A program made the position numbers and the translations under genes. A stretch of DNA of 64,000 bases from Yinghuangia sp051388915. Lineage in GTDB: Bacteria; Actinomycetota; Actinomycetes; Streptomycetales; Streptomycetaceae. The stretch spans positions 86,595 through 150,594 of the forward strand of contig NZ_JBPKBH010000025.1 of the NCBI RefSeq assembly GCF_051388915.1, read 5' to 3'. Positions 7,788-15,656 of this stretch are shown here, piece after piece (position 1 is the first letter of the stretch; each line of letters starts with the position of its first letter). A model generated the notes under the pieces. It saw nothing but the letters and a program-made list of their open reading frames with translations, did no database searches and was not told the DNA's origin.

Positions 7788-9053
7788 ATGTCTGTCGGCA
7801 GCAATGCGCGCGGCGAGCCCTCCGAGGAGGGTCGCCTGCCTTCCAGGGGCCCCCTGCACGGCGTGCGTGTCGTCGAGTTCGGGATCTGGGTGGCCGGGCC
7901 CGCCACGGCCGCGGTCCTCGCGGACTGGGGCGCCGACGTCGTCAAGGTCGAGCCGCCCGGCGGCGACCCCCAGCGCGGGCTTGAGGGCGTGGCGAGCGCC
8001 GGCGGTGACGCCCTCCCCTTCAATCCGACGTTCGACGTGACCAACCGGGGCAAGCGCTCGATCGCCCTCGACCTGAAGTCGCCCGAGGGGCGTGCGGTGG
8101 CCGACGAACTGATCGCCGGCGCCGACGTCCTCGTCACCAACATGCGGATGCGGGCCCTGGAGCGGCTCGGCCTGGACTACGCGACGCTGCACGACCGGCA
8201 CCCGCGCCTGGTGTACGCGCTGATGACGGGTTACGGGACCGAGGGGCCCGAACGCGACAGACCGGGCTACGACATCGGCGCCTACTGGTCGAGGGCCGGA
8301 CTGGCGGCCTCCCTGGCGGTTCCCGGCAGCACACCGCCGTTCCAACGCGGCGCGATGGGCGACCGGACGGCGGCGGCCGCGCTCGCCGGCGGCGTCGCGG
8401 CGGCCCTGCTGGCACGCGTCCGCACCGGCAGCGGGCAGTTGGTCTCCCAGTCGCTGTTCCGCTGGGGCGTCTACACGCTGTCCTCCGACTTCAGCCTCGC
8501 GATCGGCTTCGGCGCCCCCATGGCCACCGCACGCCGGGAGGCCATGGCCAGCCCCACGGTCAACTGCTACCGGTGCGCCGACGACCGGTGGTTCTGGCTC
8601 ACCGGCCTTGAGCGCGCCCGGCACTGGCCCCCGCTCGCCAGAGCCGTCGGGCGCCCCGAGTGGCTCGACGATCCGCGCTTCGCCACGTCAGCGGCCCGGC
8701 ACGAGAACGCCCGCGTTCTGATCGCGGAGCTGGACGCCCTGTTCGCGACCCGCGAACGGCACATGTGGCTCAAGGAGTTCGACGCCCACGACGTCTGGTA
8801 CCAGCCGGTCAACACCGTGCCGGAGGTGCTGGAGGATCCCCTGCTCCAGGCGTCCGGCGCGCTCGCCGAGGTCCCGCACCCGGAAGGAGGGAGCGCCGTG
8901 TTCGTCAACACCCCCGTCGACTTCGACCGCACTCCCGCGGGACCCCGCGGCACCGCCCCCGCGGTGGGCGAGCACACCGACAGTGTGCTGCGCGAACTGG
9001 GCTACTCCGACGAACGCATCGCATCCGTCAGGGCGGAGGGAGGTGTTGGCTAG
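7788..9053 (+). CDS. Family III (CaiB/BaiF) CoA-transferase
   Basis: A 421-residue single-domain CoA-transferase of usual family length. The N-terminal Rossmann part reads HGVRVVEFGIWVAGPATAAVLADWGADVVKVEPPGGDP, and NRGKRSIALDLKSPEG and the TGYGTEGPERDRPGYD segment follow. The catalytic Asp is in AMGDRTAAAALAGG (residue 192). ATG 7788 has GAGGTG just before it. It opens a plus-strand operon with the thiolase-like protein, DUF35 protein and crotonase (stop/start overlaps or a short gap), so it probably loads CoA onto the acid that these enzymes process. The acyl donor and acceptor are unknown. Confidence 0.9.
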   Translation: MSVGSNARGEPSEEGRLPSRGPLHGVRVVEFGIWVAGPATAAVLADWGADVVKVEPPGGDPQRGLEGVASAGGDALPFNPTFDVTNRGKRSIALDLKSPEGRAVADELIAGADVLVTNMRMRALERLGLDYATLHDRHPRLVYALMTGYGTEGPERDRPGYDIGAYWSRAGLAASLAVPGSTPPFQRGAMGDRTAAAALAGGVAAALLARVRTGSGQLVSQSLFRWGVYTLSSDFSLAIGFGAPMATARREAMASPTVNCYRCADDRWFWLTGLERARHWPPLARAVGRPEWLDDPRFATSAARHENARVLIAELDALFATRERHMWLKEFDAHDVWYQPVNTVPEVLEDPLLQASGALAEVPHPEGGSAVFVNTPVDFDRTPAGPRGTAPAVGEHTDSVLRELGYSDERIASVRAEGGVG

Positions 9054-10251
9054 CCACGACGCCGTCACCCGCGCAGACCGTCGCGGGGCCGCCGACATCT
9101 CGGGCCGCTTCTGCATCGCCGGTCTCGGGCTCAGCGAGCAGGGCAGACGACTCGGCGTGGCCCCACGGGAGTTGCGGCGGCGGGCGCTGGACGCCGCACT
9201 GCACGACAGCGGCCTTGCGCGTGCCGACATCGACGGCTACATCGGGACCTCCGGCGACCCCTTCGACGACATCCGCTACCTCGGCCTCTCCCCCGGCTTC
9301 GCCTGGACCATGCAGTCCGGCGGCGCCACGGCGATCTGGTCGGTCATCAACGCCGTGGGCGCGATCACCACGGGCCAGGCGACCGCGGTGGCGTGCGTCT
9401 ACGGAACCGCCCCGACGTCCGAAGGCAGCCGGCGGGTGGACGGAACCGTCGGAGGCTACGGCGGCTTCGCGTACGGCTATCCGTCGATGTACGGACTCCA
9501 CGGCGCCGCGGCGGCCCACGCCCTGCACGCGCGCCGGCACATGCACAGGTACGGGACCACCGCCGACCATCTGGGCGCCGTGGCCGTCGTCCAGCGCGAG
9601 TACGCCGCGAAGCGTCCCGGCACCCTCGGCTTCGGGCAGCCCATCACGCTCGACGACCACCGCGCGTCCCCGATGGTCGTCGACCCGTTCCGCATGCTCG
9701 ACTGCTGCCGCGACACCGACGGCGGGGTGGTCCTGCTGGTCACCTCGGCGGACCGGGCGCGTGATCTGCGTCGACCTGCGCCGCGGATCCTCGGGTTCGG
9801 GTCCGGCCACAACATGCGCAACTGGTGGACGGGCGACGTCTACGACCTGCACGACGACATCGCCCCCGCCAAGGCGACCGCCTTCGGCCAGGCCGGCCTG
9901 GGCGTCGAAGACGTCGACGTGGCGGCGCTGTACGACCCGTTCACCATTTCACCGCTCATGCAGTTGGAGGCGTACGGCTTCTGCGCGCCGGGCGAGGGCG
10001 GGCCGTTCGTGGCGTCCGGGGCGACCCGCCTGACCGGCGTCGTTCCCACCAACACCGGAGGCGGGCAACTGTCCGGCTACTACGCCACCGGCTTCACCGC
10101 ACTCGCCGAAGGCCTGGTGCAGTTGCGCGGCGAAGGCGGCGCCACCCAGGTGCCCGACGCGCAGGTCGCCCTCGTCAGCGGCCACGGCGGCAACGGCGGA
10201 ATCCAGAACACCTGGGCGCACGCCACGATGCTCCTGGGGGCGGACCGATGA
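9043..10251 (+). CDS. Thiolase-fold protein lacking the active cysteines (Ltp2/SCP-x-like aldolase)
   Basis: A 402-residue thiolase-superfamily protein. Where thiolases carry the nucleophilic Cys (NxxCxSG) it has MQSGGATAIWS, and the C-terminal CxGGG motif reads SGHGGNGG, so both catalytic cysteines are missing. This pattern, together with a DUF35 gene directly downstream, matches the Ltp2-type retro-aldolases that cleave the beta-hydroxy CoA side chain of steroids. YDPFT (about residue 296) and GYYATG keep tyrosines of the kind proposed as catalytic in Ltp2. The start overlaps the preceding CoA-transferase by 11 bases: GTG 9043 or TTG 9046 behind GGAGGGAGG. Aldol cleavage is inferred; a non-catalytic lipid-binding role is the alternative. 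Confidence 0.82.
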   Translation: MLASHDAVTRADRRGAADISGRFCIAGLGLSEQGRRLGVAPRELRRRALDAALHDSGLARADIDGYIGTSGDPFDDIRYLGLSPGFAWTMQSGGATAIWSVINAVGAITTGQATAVACVYGTAPTSEGSRRVDGTVGGYGGFAYGYPSMYGLHGAAAAHALHARRHMHRYGTTADHLGAVAVVQREYAAKRPGTLGFGQPITLDDHRASPMVVDPFRMLDCCRDTDGGVVLLVTSADRARDLRRPAPRILGFGSGHNMRNWWTGDVYDLHDDIAPAKATAFGQAGLGVEDVDVAALYDPFTISPLMQLEAYGFCAPGEGGPFVASGATRLTGVVPTNTGGGQLSGYYATGFTALAEGLVQLRGEGGATQVPDAQVALVSGHGGNGGIQNTWAHATMLLGADR

Positions 10252-10694
10252 ACACGCCGACCGACCCGCCGACCGACCCGCCGACCGCGCCCGGTCCGCG
10301 CGACGTCGTCCGCGACGACCTCGACGAACGGTTCTGGGAGGGCTGCGTACGCGGCGAGTTCCTGCTGCACGTCTGCGGCGAGTGCCGCCGGGCGTACTGG
10401 CCGGCCTCGACGTGCATCGAGCACGGGACGTCGGCCATGGCCTGGGTCCCGGCCTCCGGGCACGGAACGGTGCACACCTGGACGGTCTTCCACCGCGCGT
10501 ACGCACCGCACCTCGCCGCCCGCGTACCCTACGTCGTGTCCGTCGTCGAACTCGACGAAGGCCCGTTCTTCCACACCGACCTGGTCGACTGCCCGCCCGA
10601 GCGAGTGCGCGTCGGCCTCCCGGTCGAGGTGGTCTTCACGAACCTGGACCCGGCGACCGTGATCCCGCGGTTCCGACCGCGACCGACCGAGTGA
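10248..10694 (+). CDS. DUF35 (Zn-ribbon/OB-fold) acyl-CoA-binding partner protein
   Basis: A 148-residue protein with the rubredoxin-like zinc ribbon and OB fold of the DUF35 family. Likely zinc ligands are Cys43, Cys46, Cys56 and His59 (CGEC...CIEH), giving a CCCH rather than the usual CCCC set. The OB part contains SGHGTVHTWTVFHRAYAP and GLPVEVVF. The N-terminus has three PTDP/PTAP repeats. The start overlaps the thiolase-like gene (ATGA), which fits formation of a complex as in Ltp2-ChsH2, where the DUF35 domain shapes the active site and binds CoA. No hydratase domain is fused here; the crotonase follows as a separate gene. Confidence 0.87.
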   Translation: MNTPTDPPTDPPTAPGPRDVVRDDLDERFWEGCVRGEFLLHVCGECRRAYWPASTCIEHGTSAMAWVPASGHGTVHTWTVFHRAYAPHLAARVPYVVSVVELDEGPFFHTDLVDCPPERVRVGLPVEVVFTNLDPATVIPRFRPRPTE

Positions 10695-10703
10695 AGGAGC
10701 ACC

Positions 10704-11540
10704 ATGGCCTCAGGAGACCGCTACGGACTCACGTACATCCGCACCGAGTTGGGTGCGGACGGCGTCCTGTGGGTGACGCTGGACCGCCCCGAGCGGCGGA
10801 ATGCGATCAGTCCCGAGATGCACGCCGAGTTCCTGCCGCTGTTCACGCGGATCGCGGCGGACTCCGACGTCGACGCCGTCGTGCTGACCGGCGCCGGGGA
10901 GAAGGCGTTCTGCGTCGGCGCGGACTTCGCGGGCATGGACGTGAAGCTGGAGGCCGGCTATCCGGACGGCAATCCGGAGCTCATGAACGGTTCCGCGGCC
11001 ATCGTCCGCGCCCAGTTGGCCGTGCCCCAGCCCGTCGTGGCCGCGATCAACGGTGACGCGCTGGGGCTGGGGGCCACCATGGCGCTGTTCTGCGACGTGA
11101 CCTTCCTCGCGGACGACGCCCGCATCGGGGACCCGCACGTGAACGCCGGCCTGGTCGCGGGCGACGGCGGCGCGATCCTGTGGCCGCTCCTGCTCGGCGT
11201 CAACCGCGGCAAGGAGTACCTGATGACCGGGGATCTGATGACGGCCTCGGAGGCCCTCGGCCACAACCTCGTCAACCACACCGCGCCGCGCGCGGAGGTA
11301 CGTGAGCGGGCCGGAGCCCTGGCGGCCCGGCTGGCGGCCGGTCCCAAGGTGGCCGTCCAGTTCAACAAGCGCCTCGCCAACGCCGACCTGGTCGACCGGG
11401 TGAACCGCCTCATCGACACGTCGCTGGCCATGGAGGCCATCACCTTCGAGACCGCGGACCACCGCGAGGCCGTCCGTGCCTTCCTCGAACGCCGCCCGCC
11501 CGTCTTCGGCGACCGGAAGGCGCCGGACGGGCAGGCGTGA
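10704..11540 (+). CDS. Crotonase-family (enoyl-CoA hydratase/isomerase-like) protein
   Basis: A 278-residue crotonase with the oxyanion-hole segments GAGEKAFCVGADFAGM and INGDALGLGATMALFCDVTF. The two glutamates of classical hydratases are replaced (Thr in GLGATMAL and His in GDPHVNAGLVAGDGG). An Asp in AGDGG could act as acid/base, as in several crotonase subfamilies that do isomerisation, hydrolysis or C-C chemistry. ATG 10704 follows GAAGGAG by 4 bases. It is the last gene of the 7788-11540 operon, and a hairpin follows at 11559. It may hydrate the enoyl-CoA ahead of aldol cleavage, but the altered residues leave the reaction open. Confidence 0.87.
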   Translation: MASGDRYGLTYIRTELGADGVLWVTLDRPERRNAISPEMHAEFLPLFTRIAADSDVDAVVLTGAGEKAFCVGADFAGMDVKLEAGYPDGNPELMNGSAAIVRAQLAVPQPVVAAINGDALGLGATMALFCDVTFLADDARIGDPHVNAGLVAGDGGAILWPLLLGVNRGKEYLMTGDLMTASEALGHNLVNHTAPRAEVRERAGALAARLAAGPKVAVQFNKRLANADLVDRVNRLIDTSLAMEAITFETADHREAVRAFLERRPPVFGDRKAPDGQA

Positions 11541-11558
11541 CCCGCGGAACGAACGGAA

Positions 11559-11602
11559 GGGCAGGGACCCCCGGCGGCCTCGGAGGCCGGCCGCCCCTGC
11601 CC
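11559..11602. terminator. Hairpin between convergent operons
   Basis: The outer stem GGGCAGGG (11559-11566) pairs with CCCTGCCC (11595-11602). An inner stem CGGCCT/AGGCCG (11575-11589) sits inside. It lies between the crotonase stop and the convergent LDH2 gene. There is no U-tract, which is usual for high-GC actinomycete terminators. Confidence 0.6.
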
Positions 11603-11637
11603 TCCCCACCTTCCCGCAGGGGGTCGGCGGCCGAGGG

Positions 11638-12717
11638 TCACCCGAGGCCGGAGACCCCGAGTTCCGCGGCGTGGCCGTTGATCTCGTCCCGCAGCGCGTT
11701 CGGCAGCGGGATGCCGGACACCTCCCGGGCCCGACGGCGCTCGTGCTCCAACTCGCCCGGTACGAGCACGCGGTCGACTCCCTCTGCCGTCTCACCGGAG
11801 CGGAGGTCACGGACGAGGGTGTCCACACGCGCGGTGAACTCGGCCGGCGGCATGAAGCGCGCCGGGTCGACGGCGATGAAGACGAAGCCCTTCGCGACCC
11901 TGTCGCGGCCGTGGGCCGAGGACGCGGTGTGCTCGGTGCGGCCGAAACTGCTGCCGGCCAGCACGCCGCCCAGCAGTTCGACGAGCAGGGCCAGGCCGTA
12001 TCCCTTGTGACCGCCGAACCACTGGAGGTGGTGGACCGACGCGGCCTGGGGATCCGTGGTCGGAAGCCCGCGCGCGTCGTTGGCCCATCCGTCGGGAATC
12101 CTCGTGTCGCCCCGCTTCTTCGCCAGCAGGAGCTTGTTGCCCGCAACTGCGGTGGTGGCCACGTCGTACACGACCGGGGGTTCCTCGCCCGCGGGCACGG
12201 CGTACGAGAGCGGATTGGTGGAGAACATCTGGGTGACCCCGCCGAAGGGCGGGACAATGGTCGGACCGTTCTGGAAGCACAGGCAGATCCGGCCCGCGCG
12301 GGCGACGCGTTCCGTGTATGCGGCGAGGGCTCCCAGGTGGGTGCTCTCGCGGACGGCGACGACGGCGACGCCGTGTTCCGCCGACCGCTCGACCAGCAGG
12401 CGCGCGGCCTCAAGTCCGGCGATCTGTCCGAATCCCAGCCCGCCGTCCAGGAGCAGCGTCGACCCTTGGTCGTCGAGGATCCGGGGGCGTGCGGTGGGGA
12501 CGATCTGTCCGGCCCGGAGGCGGGAGACGTACAGTCCCGTCAAATGGGCGCCGTGCGAGTCCACGCCGCGCAGGTCGGCCTCGACGAGCAGTTCCGCCAC
12601 GGTCGCGGCGTCCGCGGAGGACGTGCCGAGGGCTTCGAGGATTCCGGCGAGCACCTTGCGCAGGTGACCGGCGTCCACCGGTGTCGGCTCGCCCGCTTCG
12701 GTCCTGGAATCCGGCAT
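11638..12717 (-). CDS. Malate/L-lactate dehydrogenase-type (LDH2/MDG2 family) NAD(P) oxidoreductase
   Basis: A 359-residue protein of the Ldh_2 family (PF02615), which oxidises 2-hydroxy acids or reduces 2-oxo acids or imines with NAD(P). Family marks are VDSHGAHLTGLY with the conserved Ser and His, RESTHLGALAAYTERVA, MFSTNPLSYAVPA and GGHKGYGLALLVELLGG. ATG 12717 follows GAAGGAG by 5 bases. It ends the minus-strand series that starts at 21123 and lies 14 bp after the CoA-transferase at 12732. In that setting it could oxidise a 2-hydroxy acid formed by the dioxygenase step. Substrate specificity is not readable. Confidence 0.88.
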   Translation of the reverse strand: MPDSRTEAGEPTPVDAGHLRKVLAGILEALGTSSADAATVAELLVEADLRGVDSHGAHLTGLYVSRLRAGQIVPTARPRILDDQGSTLLLDGGLGFGQIAGLEAARLLVERSAEHGVAVVAVRESTHLGALAAYTERVARAGRICLCFQNGPTIVPPFGGVTQMFSTNPLSYAVPAGEEPPVVYDVATTAVAGNKLLLAKKRGDTRIPDGWANDARGLPTTDPQAASVHHLQWFGGHKGYGLALLVELLGGVLAGSSFGRTEHTASSAHGRDRVAKGFVFIAVDPARFMPPAEFTARVDTLVRDLRSGETAEGVDRVLVPGELEHERRRAREVSGIPLPNALRDEINGHAAELGVSGLG

Positions 12718-12731
12718 CGGTGCTCCTTCGC

Positions 12732-13967
12732 TCAAGGGCGCGCCGCGGGGCGTCCCGCGACCACGGCACGTATTTGCTCGTCGCTGTATCCGGCGACCTC
12801 GCGCAGCACCCGCTCGGTGTCGCCGCCCAGTTCGGGGGCGCGCGTCGGTTGCGGGATCTGCTCGTCGGGGAAGCGGACCGGGCTCGGCATGAGGTCGGTG
12901 CCCATGCGTTCGGCCGGCATCCACGGCATGCGCGCGGCGAACTGCGGGTCGTCCACGATGGTCCGCGGCGTGTTCACCGGCGCGATCGGCACCTCGTGCG
13001 CCGCGCCGAGGCGGACCCATGCGGCGGTGGTCCGCGATCTGAACAGTACGGTCAGGGCGTCGCGCAACTTCGTGTCGCCGACGGCGTGGTCGGCGATGCG
13101 GGCGCCTCCCTCCCGGTAGAGGTCCATCCGGCCGGAGGCCGCGCAGAAGTTGTGCCAGAACGCGTCCTCGGAGGCCATCAGAAGCACGTGCCCGTCCGCC
13201 GTGGCGTACATCTGGTACCGGACTCCCTCGGCCATGCCGCCGGTCCCGGGCGCCCGGCGGCGGCCGCCGTCGGCGGGGTTGCCGGTGACCTCGTCCTCGG
13301 GGCGTTCGTACGCCCGGTATCCCTCGATGCGGAGCCAGTCGAAGGCGGCCGCCGCGTCGGACTGCGCGACCTCCAGCCGCGACCCCTCTCCGGTCGCGCG
13401 GGCGCGGAGCACCGCCGCAAGGATGCCGAACGCGCCGAACAGCGGCCCGGCGTGGATGCCGATGGAGGTGTGGTCGGGGATGTACGCGTGCCCGTTCTCG
13501 TCGACGGACGGGGCCACGACACCCGACCAACTGTCGAAGGCGATGCCGTGACTGGGCAGGTCCCTGAGCGGGCCGGTCTCGCCGAAGCCGCTGACCGTCG
13601 CGAAGACGAGCCGCGGGTTGACGGCGCTCAGGTCGGCGTATCCGAGGCCGCGGCGGGCGAGTCCGCCGGGGCGCATGGCCTCGACGACCACGTCGGCCTT
13701 GGCGGCCAGCGCGCGGAAGGCGTCCGCGCCTTCGACGGTGCGCAGGTCCAGGACCACGCTGCGCTTGCCGCGGTTGAGGTGCCAGTGCATGAGCGCGACG
13801 CCGTCGACGATCGGCCAGGCCATGCCGCGCACGTAGTCGCCTGAAGGCGGTTCGACCTTGATGACCTCGGCTCCCAGGTCCGCGAGATGCGTGGTGACCG
13901 CGGCCGGGCCGAGGATGGAGCTTTCCACGACGCGCAGACCGTCCAACGGCGCTCGGCGTGCTGTCAC
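12732..13967 (-). CDS. Family III (CaiB/BaiF) CoA-transferase
   Basis: A 411-residue CoA-transferase. It has DGLRVVESSILGPAAVTTHLADLGAEVIKVEPPSGD at the N-terminus, LNRGKRSVVLDL, and SGFGETGPLRDLPSHGIAFD. The Asp expected to form the aspartyl-CoA intermediate is in IPDHTSIGIHAG (residue 165). The GTG start overlaps the stop of the upstream CoA ligase (GTGA), so translation is coupled. The family includes formyl-CoA:oxalate CoA-transferase. If the ThDP enzyme in this operon releases formyl-CoA, this gene could recycle it, though that is only inference. An ordinary acyl-CoA:carboxylate exchange is equally possible. Confidence 0.9.
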   Translation of the reverse strand: MTARRAPLDGLRVVESSILGPAAVTTHLADLGAEVIKVEPPSGDYVRGMAWPIVDGVALMHWHLNRGKRSVVLDLRTVEGADAFRALAAKADVVVEAMRPGGLARRGLGYADLSAVNPRLVFATVSGFGETGPLRDLPSHGIAFDSWSGVVAPSVDENGHAYIPDHTSIGIHAGPLFGAFGILAAVLRARATGEGSRLEVAQSDAAAAFDWLRIEGYRAYERPEDEVTGNPADGGRRRAPGTGGMAEGVRYQMYATADGHVLLMASEDAFWHNFCAASGRMDLYREGGARIADHAVGDTKLRDALTVLFRSRTTAAWVRLGAAHEVPIAPVNTPRTIVDDPQFAARMPWMPAERMGTDLMPSPVRFPDEQIPQPTRAPELGGDTERVLREVAGYSDEQIRAVVAGRPAARP

Positions 13968-15607
13968 TTCCGCCCTCCGCCCTCACGGTCCCAGGTTGCC
14001 CCGCCGACCCCGCGTTCGCGCAGAACGTGCTTCTGGAGCCGCAACGACGTGGTGTTGCGCGGGAGTTCGGCTACGACGTCGATGTAGCGCGGCACCATGT
14101 ACCCCGGCATGCGGCCGGTCAGGAATTCGGTCAGTGCCTCGGGATCCACGGTGTGCCCCTCGCCGGGCACGACGGCGATCATCACCTCGTCGCCGCCCAG
14201 CGCCGCCGGGACGGCGAAGGCGGCGCATTCGCCGACCGACGGGTGCTCCAGGACGAAGTTCTCGACCTCGAACGACGAGATGTTCTCGCCGCGGCGGCGG
14301 ATGGCGTCCTTCATGCGGTCCACGAAGTAGAAGCGGCCCTCCTCGTCCTGCCGGAAGGCGTCCCCGGTGTGGAACCAGCCGTTGCGCCAGGCCGCGACCG
14401 TGGCCTCGGGATTGTTGTGGTAACCGACGTTGAGGGTCCACGGCGCCGCGGTGCGCAGCACCAGCTCCCCGACTTCGCCGCACGGCAGCGGCATGTCGTT
14501 CTCGTCGACGACGCGCGCCTCGGCGCCCAGTGGTCCGGGGCGGATCGTTCCGCTGGTCTGCCATGGGCCGTGGTCCCAGCCGGTGGCGATCACCGCGGGG
14601 ACCTCGCTCATGCCGTAGCAGGTGGCCACGCGTACGCCGAACCGCTTCTCGAAGGCCTCCGTCTCCGGGATCATCGGTCCCAGGATCAGGCCGCGCAGCG
14701 GGGTGTCGGCGTCGTCCGGGGACGGCGGCCGGGCGGCGAGGATCGCCGTCATCGGCCCGGCGATTCCGGCGGCGACGGCGCCTGCGGCCCGCACGTCGTC
14801 CCAGAACTCCGTTCCGCTGAAGCGGTCCCGGGTGACGAAGCGGGCGCCTCGCGCGGTGGCGTATTGCAGTGCCCCGAGCCCGGAGACGTGGAAGAGCGGC
14901 AGGGGGGCGAACAGCCCTTCACCGCAGGCGATCGTGTCCTCGGGCACCCAGCCCCAGTGCCCCGCCATGGCCGCCCACGGCGTCAGGACCCCCTTGGACG
15001 GTCCGGTGGTCCCCGATGTGTAGATGACCGAGGCGAGTTCGTGCGGTTCGGGTCCGGGGAACTCGGGCGCCTCCCCGATGCCGGCGAAGAGGGACGCCGC
15101 ACCGACCACGGTCACCTCGGAGGTCCCCGCCGCCGGCGCCTCCCCGTCGGCCACGACGACGAGACGCACCTCGGGCAGTTCGGGCAGGAGCGGGAGGACC
15201 CGGTCGGCCAGGTCCGCGGATACGACGACGGCGACGCTGTCGGAGTTCCCGAGGACGTGCGCGAGCATCCGCCCGAAGTACGCCGTGTTGACCGGCACGC
15301 ACACGTGCCCGCCGACACCGCAGGCGAGCCACACGCGCGCCGCGTCGAGCGGGTCGGAGAGCAGGTACGCGACGTGCTCACCGCGCCGGATCCCGGCCTG
15401 CCCCAGGGCGGCCGCCCATGTCAGTACGTCGCGCTCGGCGTCGCGATAGGTGATCCGGCGGCCGTCGCGGTGTTCGAGGAAGACCGACTCCGGTGTCTCC
15501 CGCGCCCAGCGGCGCAGGGCGTTCGGGGCCAGCTCGGCACGGTCCACGAGCCCGCCCGAGTCGGCCTTCCGCTCCGCGGTCGGCGGGTCCTGGTCGGGAC
15601 GGAGCAC
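13964..15607 (-). CDS. AMP-forming acyl-CoA ligase lacking the A10 lysine
   Basis: A 547-residue ANL-superfamily enzyme: ATP plus a carboxylic acid plus CoA gives acyl-CoA. The phosphate loop is IYTSGTTGPSKGV, A5 is CYGMSE, A7 is NGWFHTGD and A8 is DRMKDAIRRRGENISSFEVE. The C-terminal A10 motif, normally PRTxTGKxxK, reads LPRNTTSLRLQKHVLR. The catalytic lysine of the GK pair is absent, as in some crotonobetaine/carnitine-CoA ligase-like proteins, so adenylation may be slow or use the later Lys. GTG 15607 is chosen because GGAGG lies 5 bases before it; a GTG two codons upstream overlaps that site. It is followed by the CoA-transferase with a GTGA overlap. Confidence 0.9.
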   Translation of the reverse strand: MLRPDQDPPTAERKADSGGLVDRAELAPNALRRWARETPESVFLEHRDGRRITYRDAERDVLTWAAALGQAGIRRGEHVAYLLSDPLDAARVWLACGVGGHVCVPVNTAYFGRMLAHVLGNSDSVAVVVSADLADRVLPLLPELPEVRLVVVADGEAPAAGTSEVTVVGAASLFAGIGEAPEFPGPEPHELASVIYTSGTTGPSKGVLTPWAAMAGHWGWVPEDTIACGEGLFAPLPLFHVSGLGALQYATARGARFVTRDRFSGTEFWDDVRAAGAVAAGIAGPMTAILAARPPSPDDADTPLRGLILGPMIPETEAFEKRFGVRVATCYGMSEVPAVIATGWDHGPWQTSGTIRPGPLGAEARVVDENDMPLPCGEVGELVLRTAAPWTLNVGYHNNPEATVAAWRNGWFHTGDAFRQDEEGRFYFVDRMKDAIRRRGENISSFEVENFVLEHPSVGECAAFAVPAALGGDEVMIAVVPGEGHTVDPEALTEFLTGRMPGYMVPRYIDVVAELPRNTTSLRLQKHVLRERGVGGATWDREGGGRK

Positions 15608-15656
15608 GGGCACCTCCGGATCTGTTGGCGGCGGTCGTCGGCGGCACGGCGGCGAC

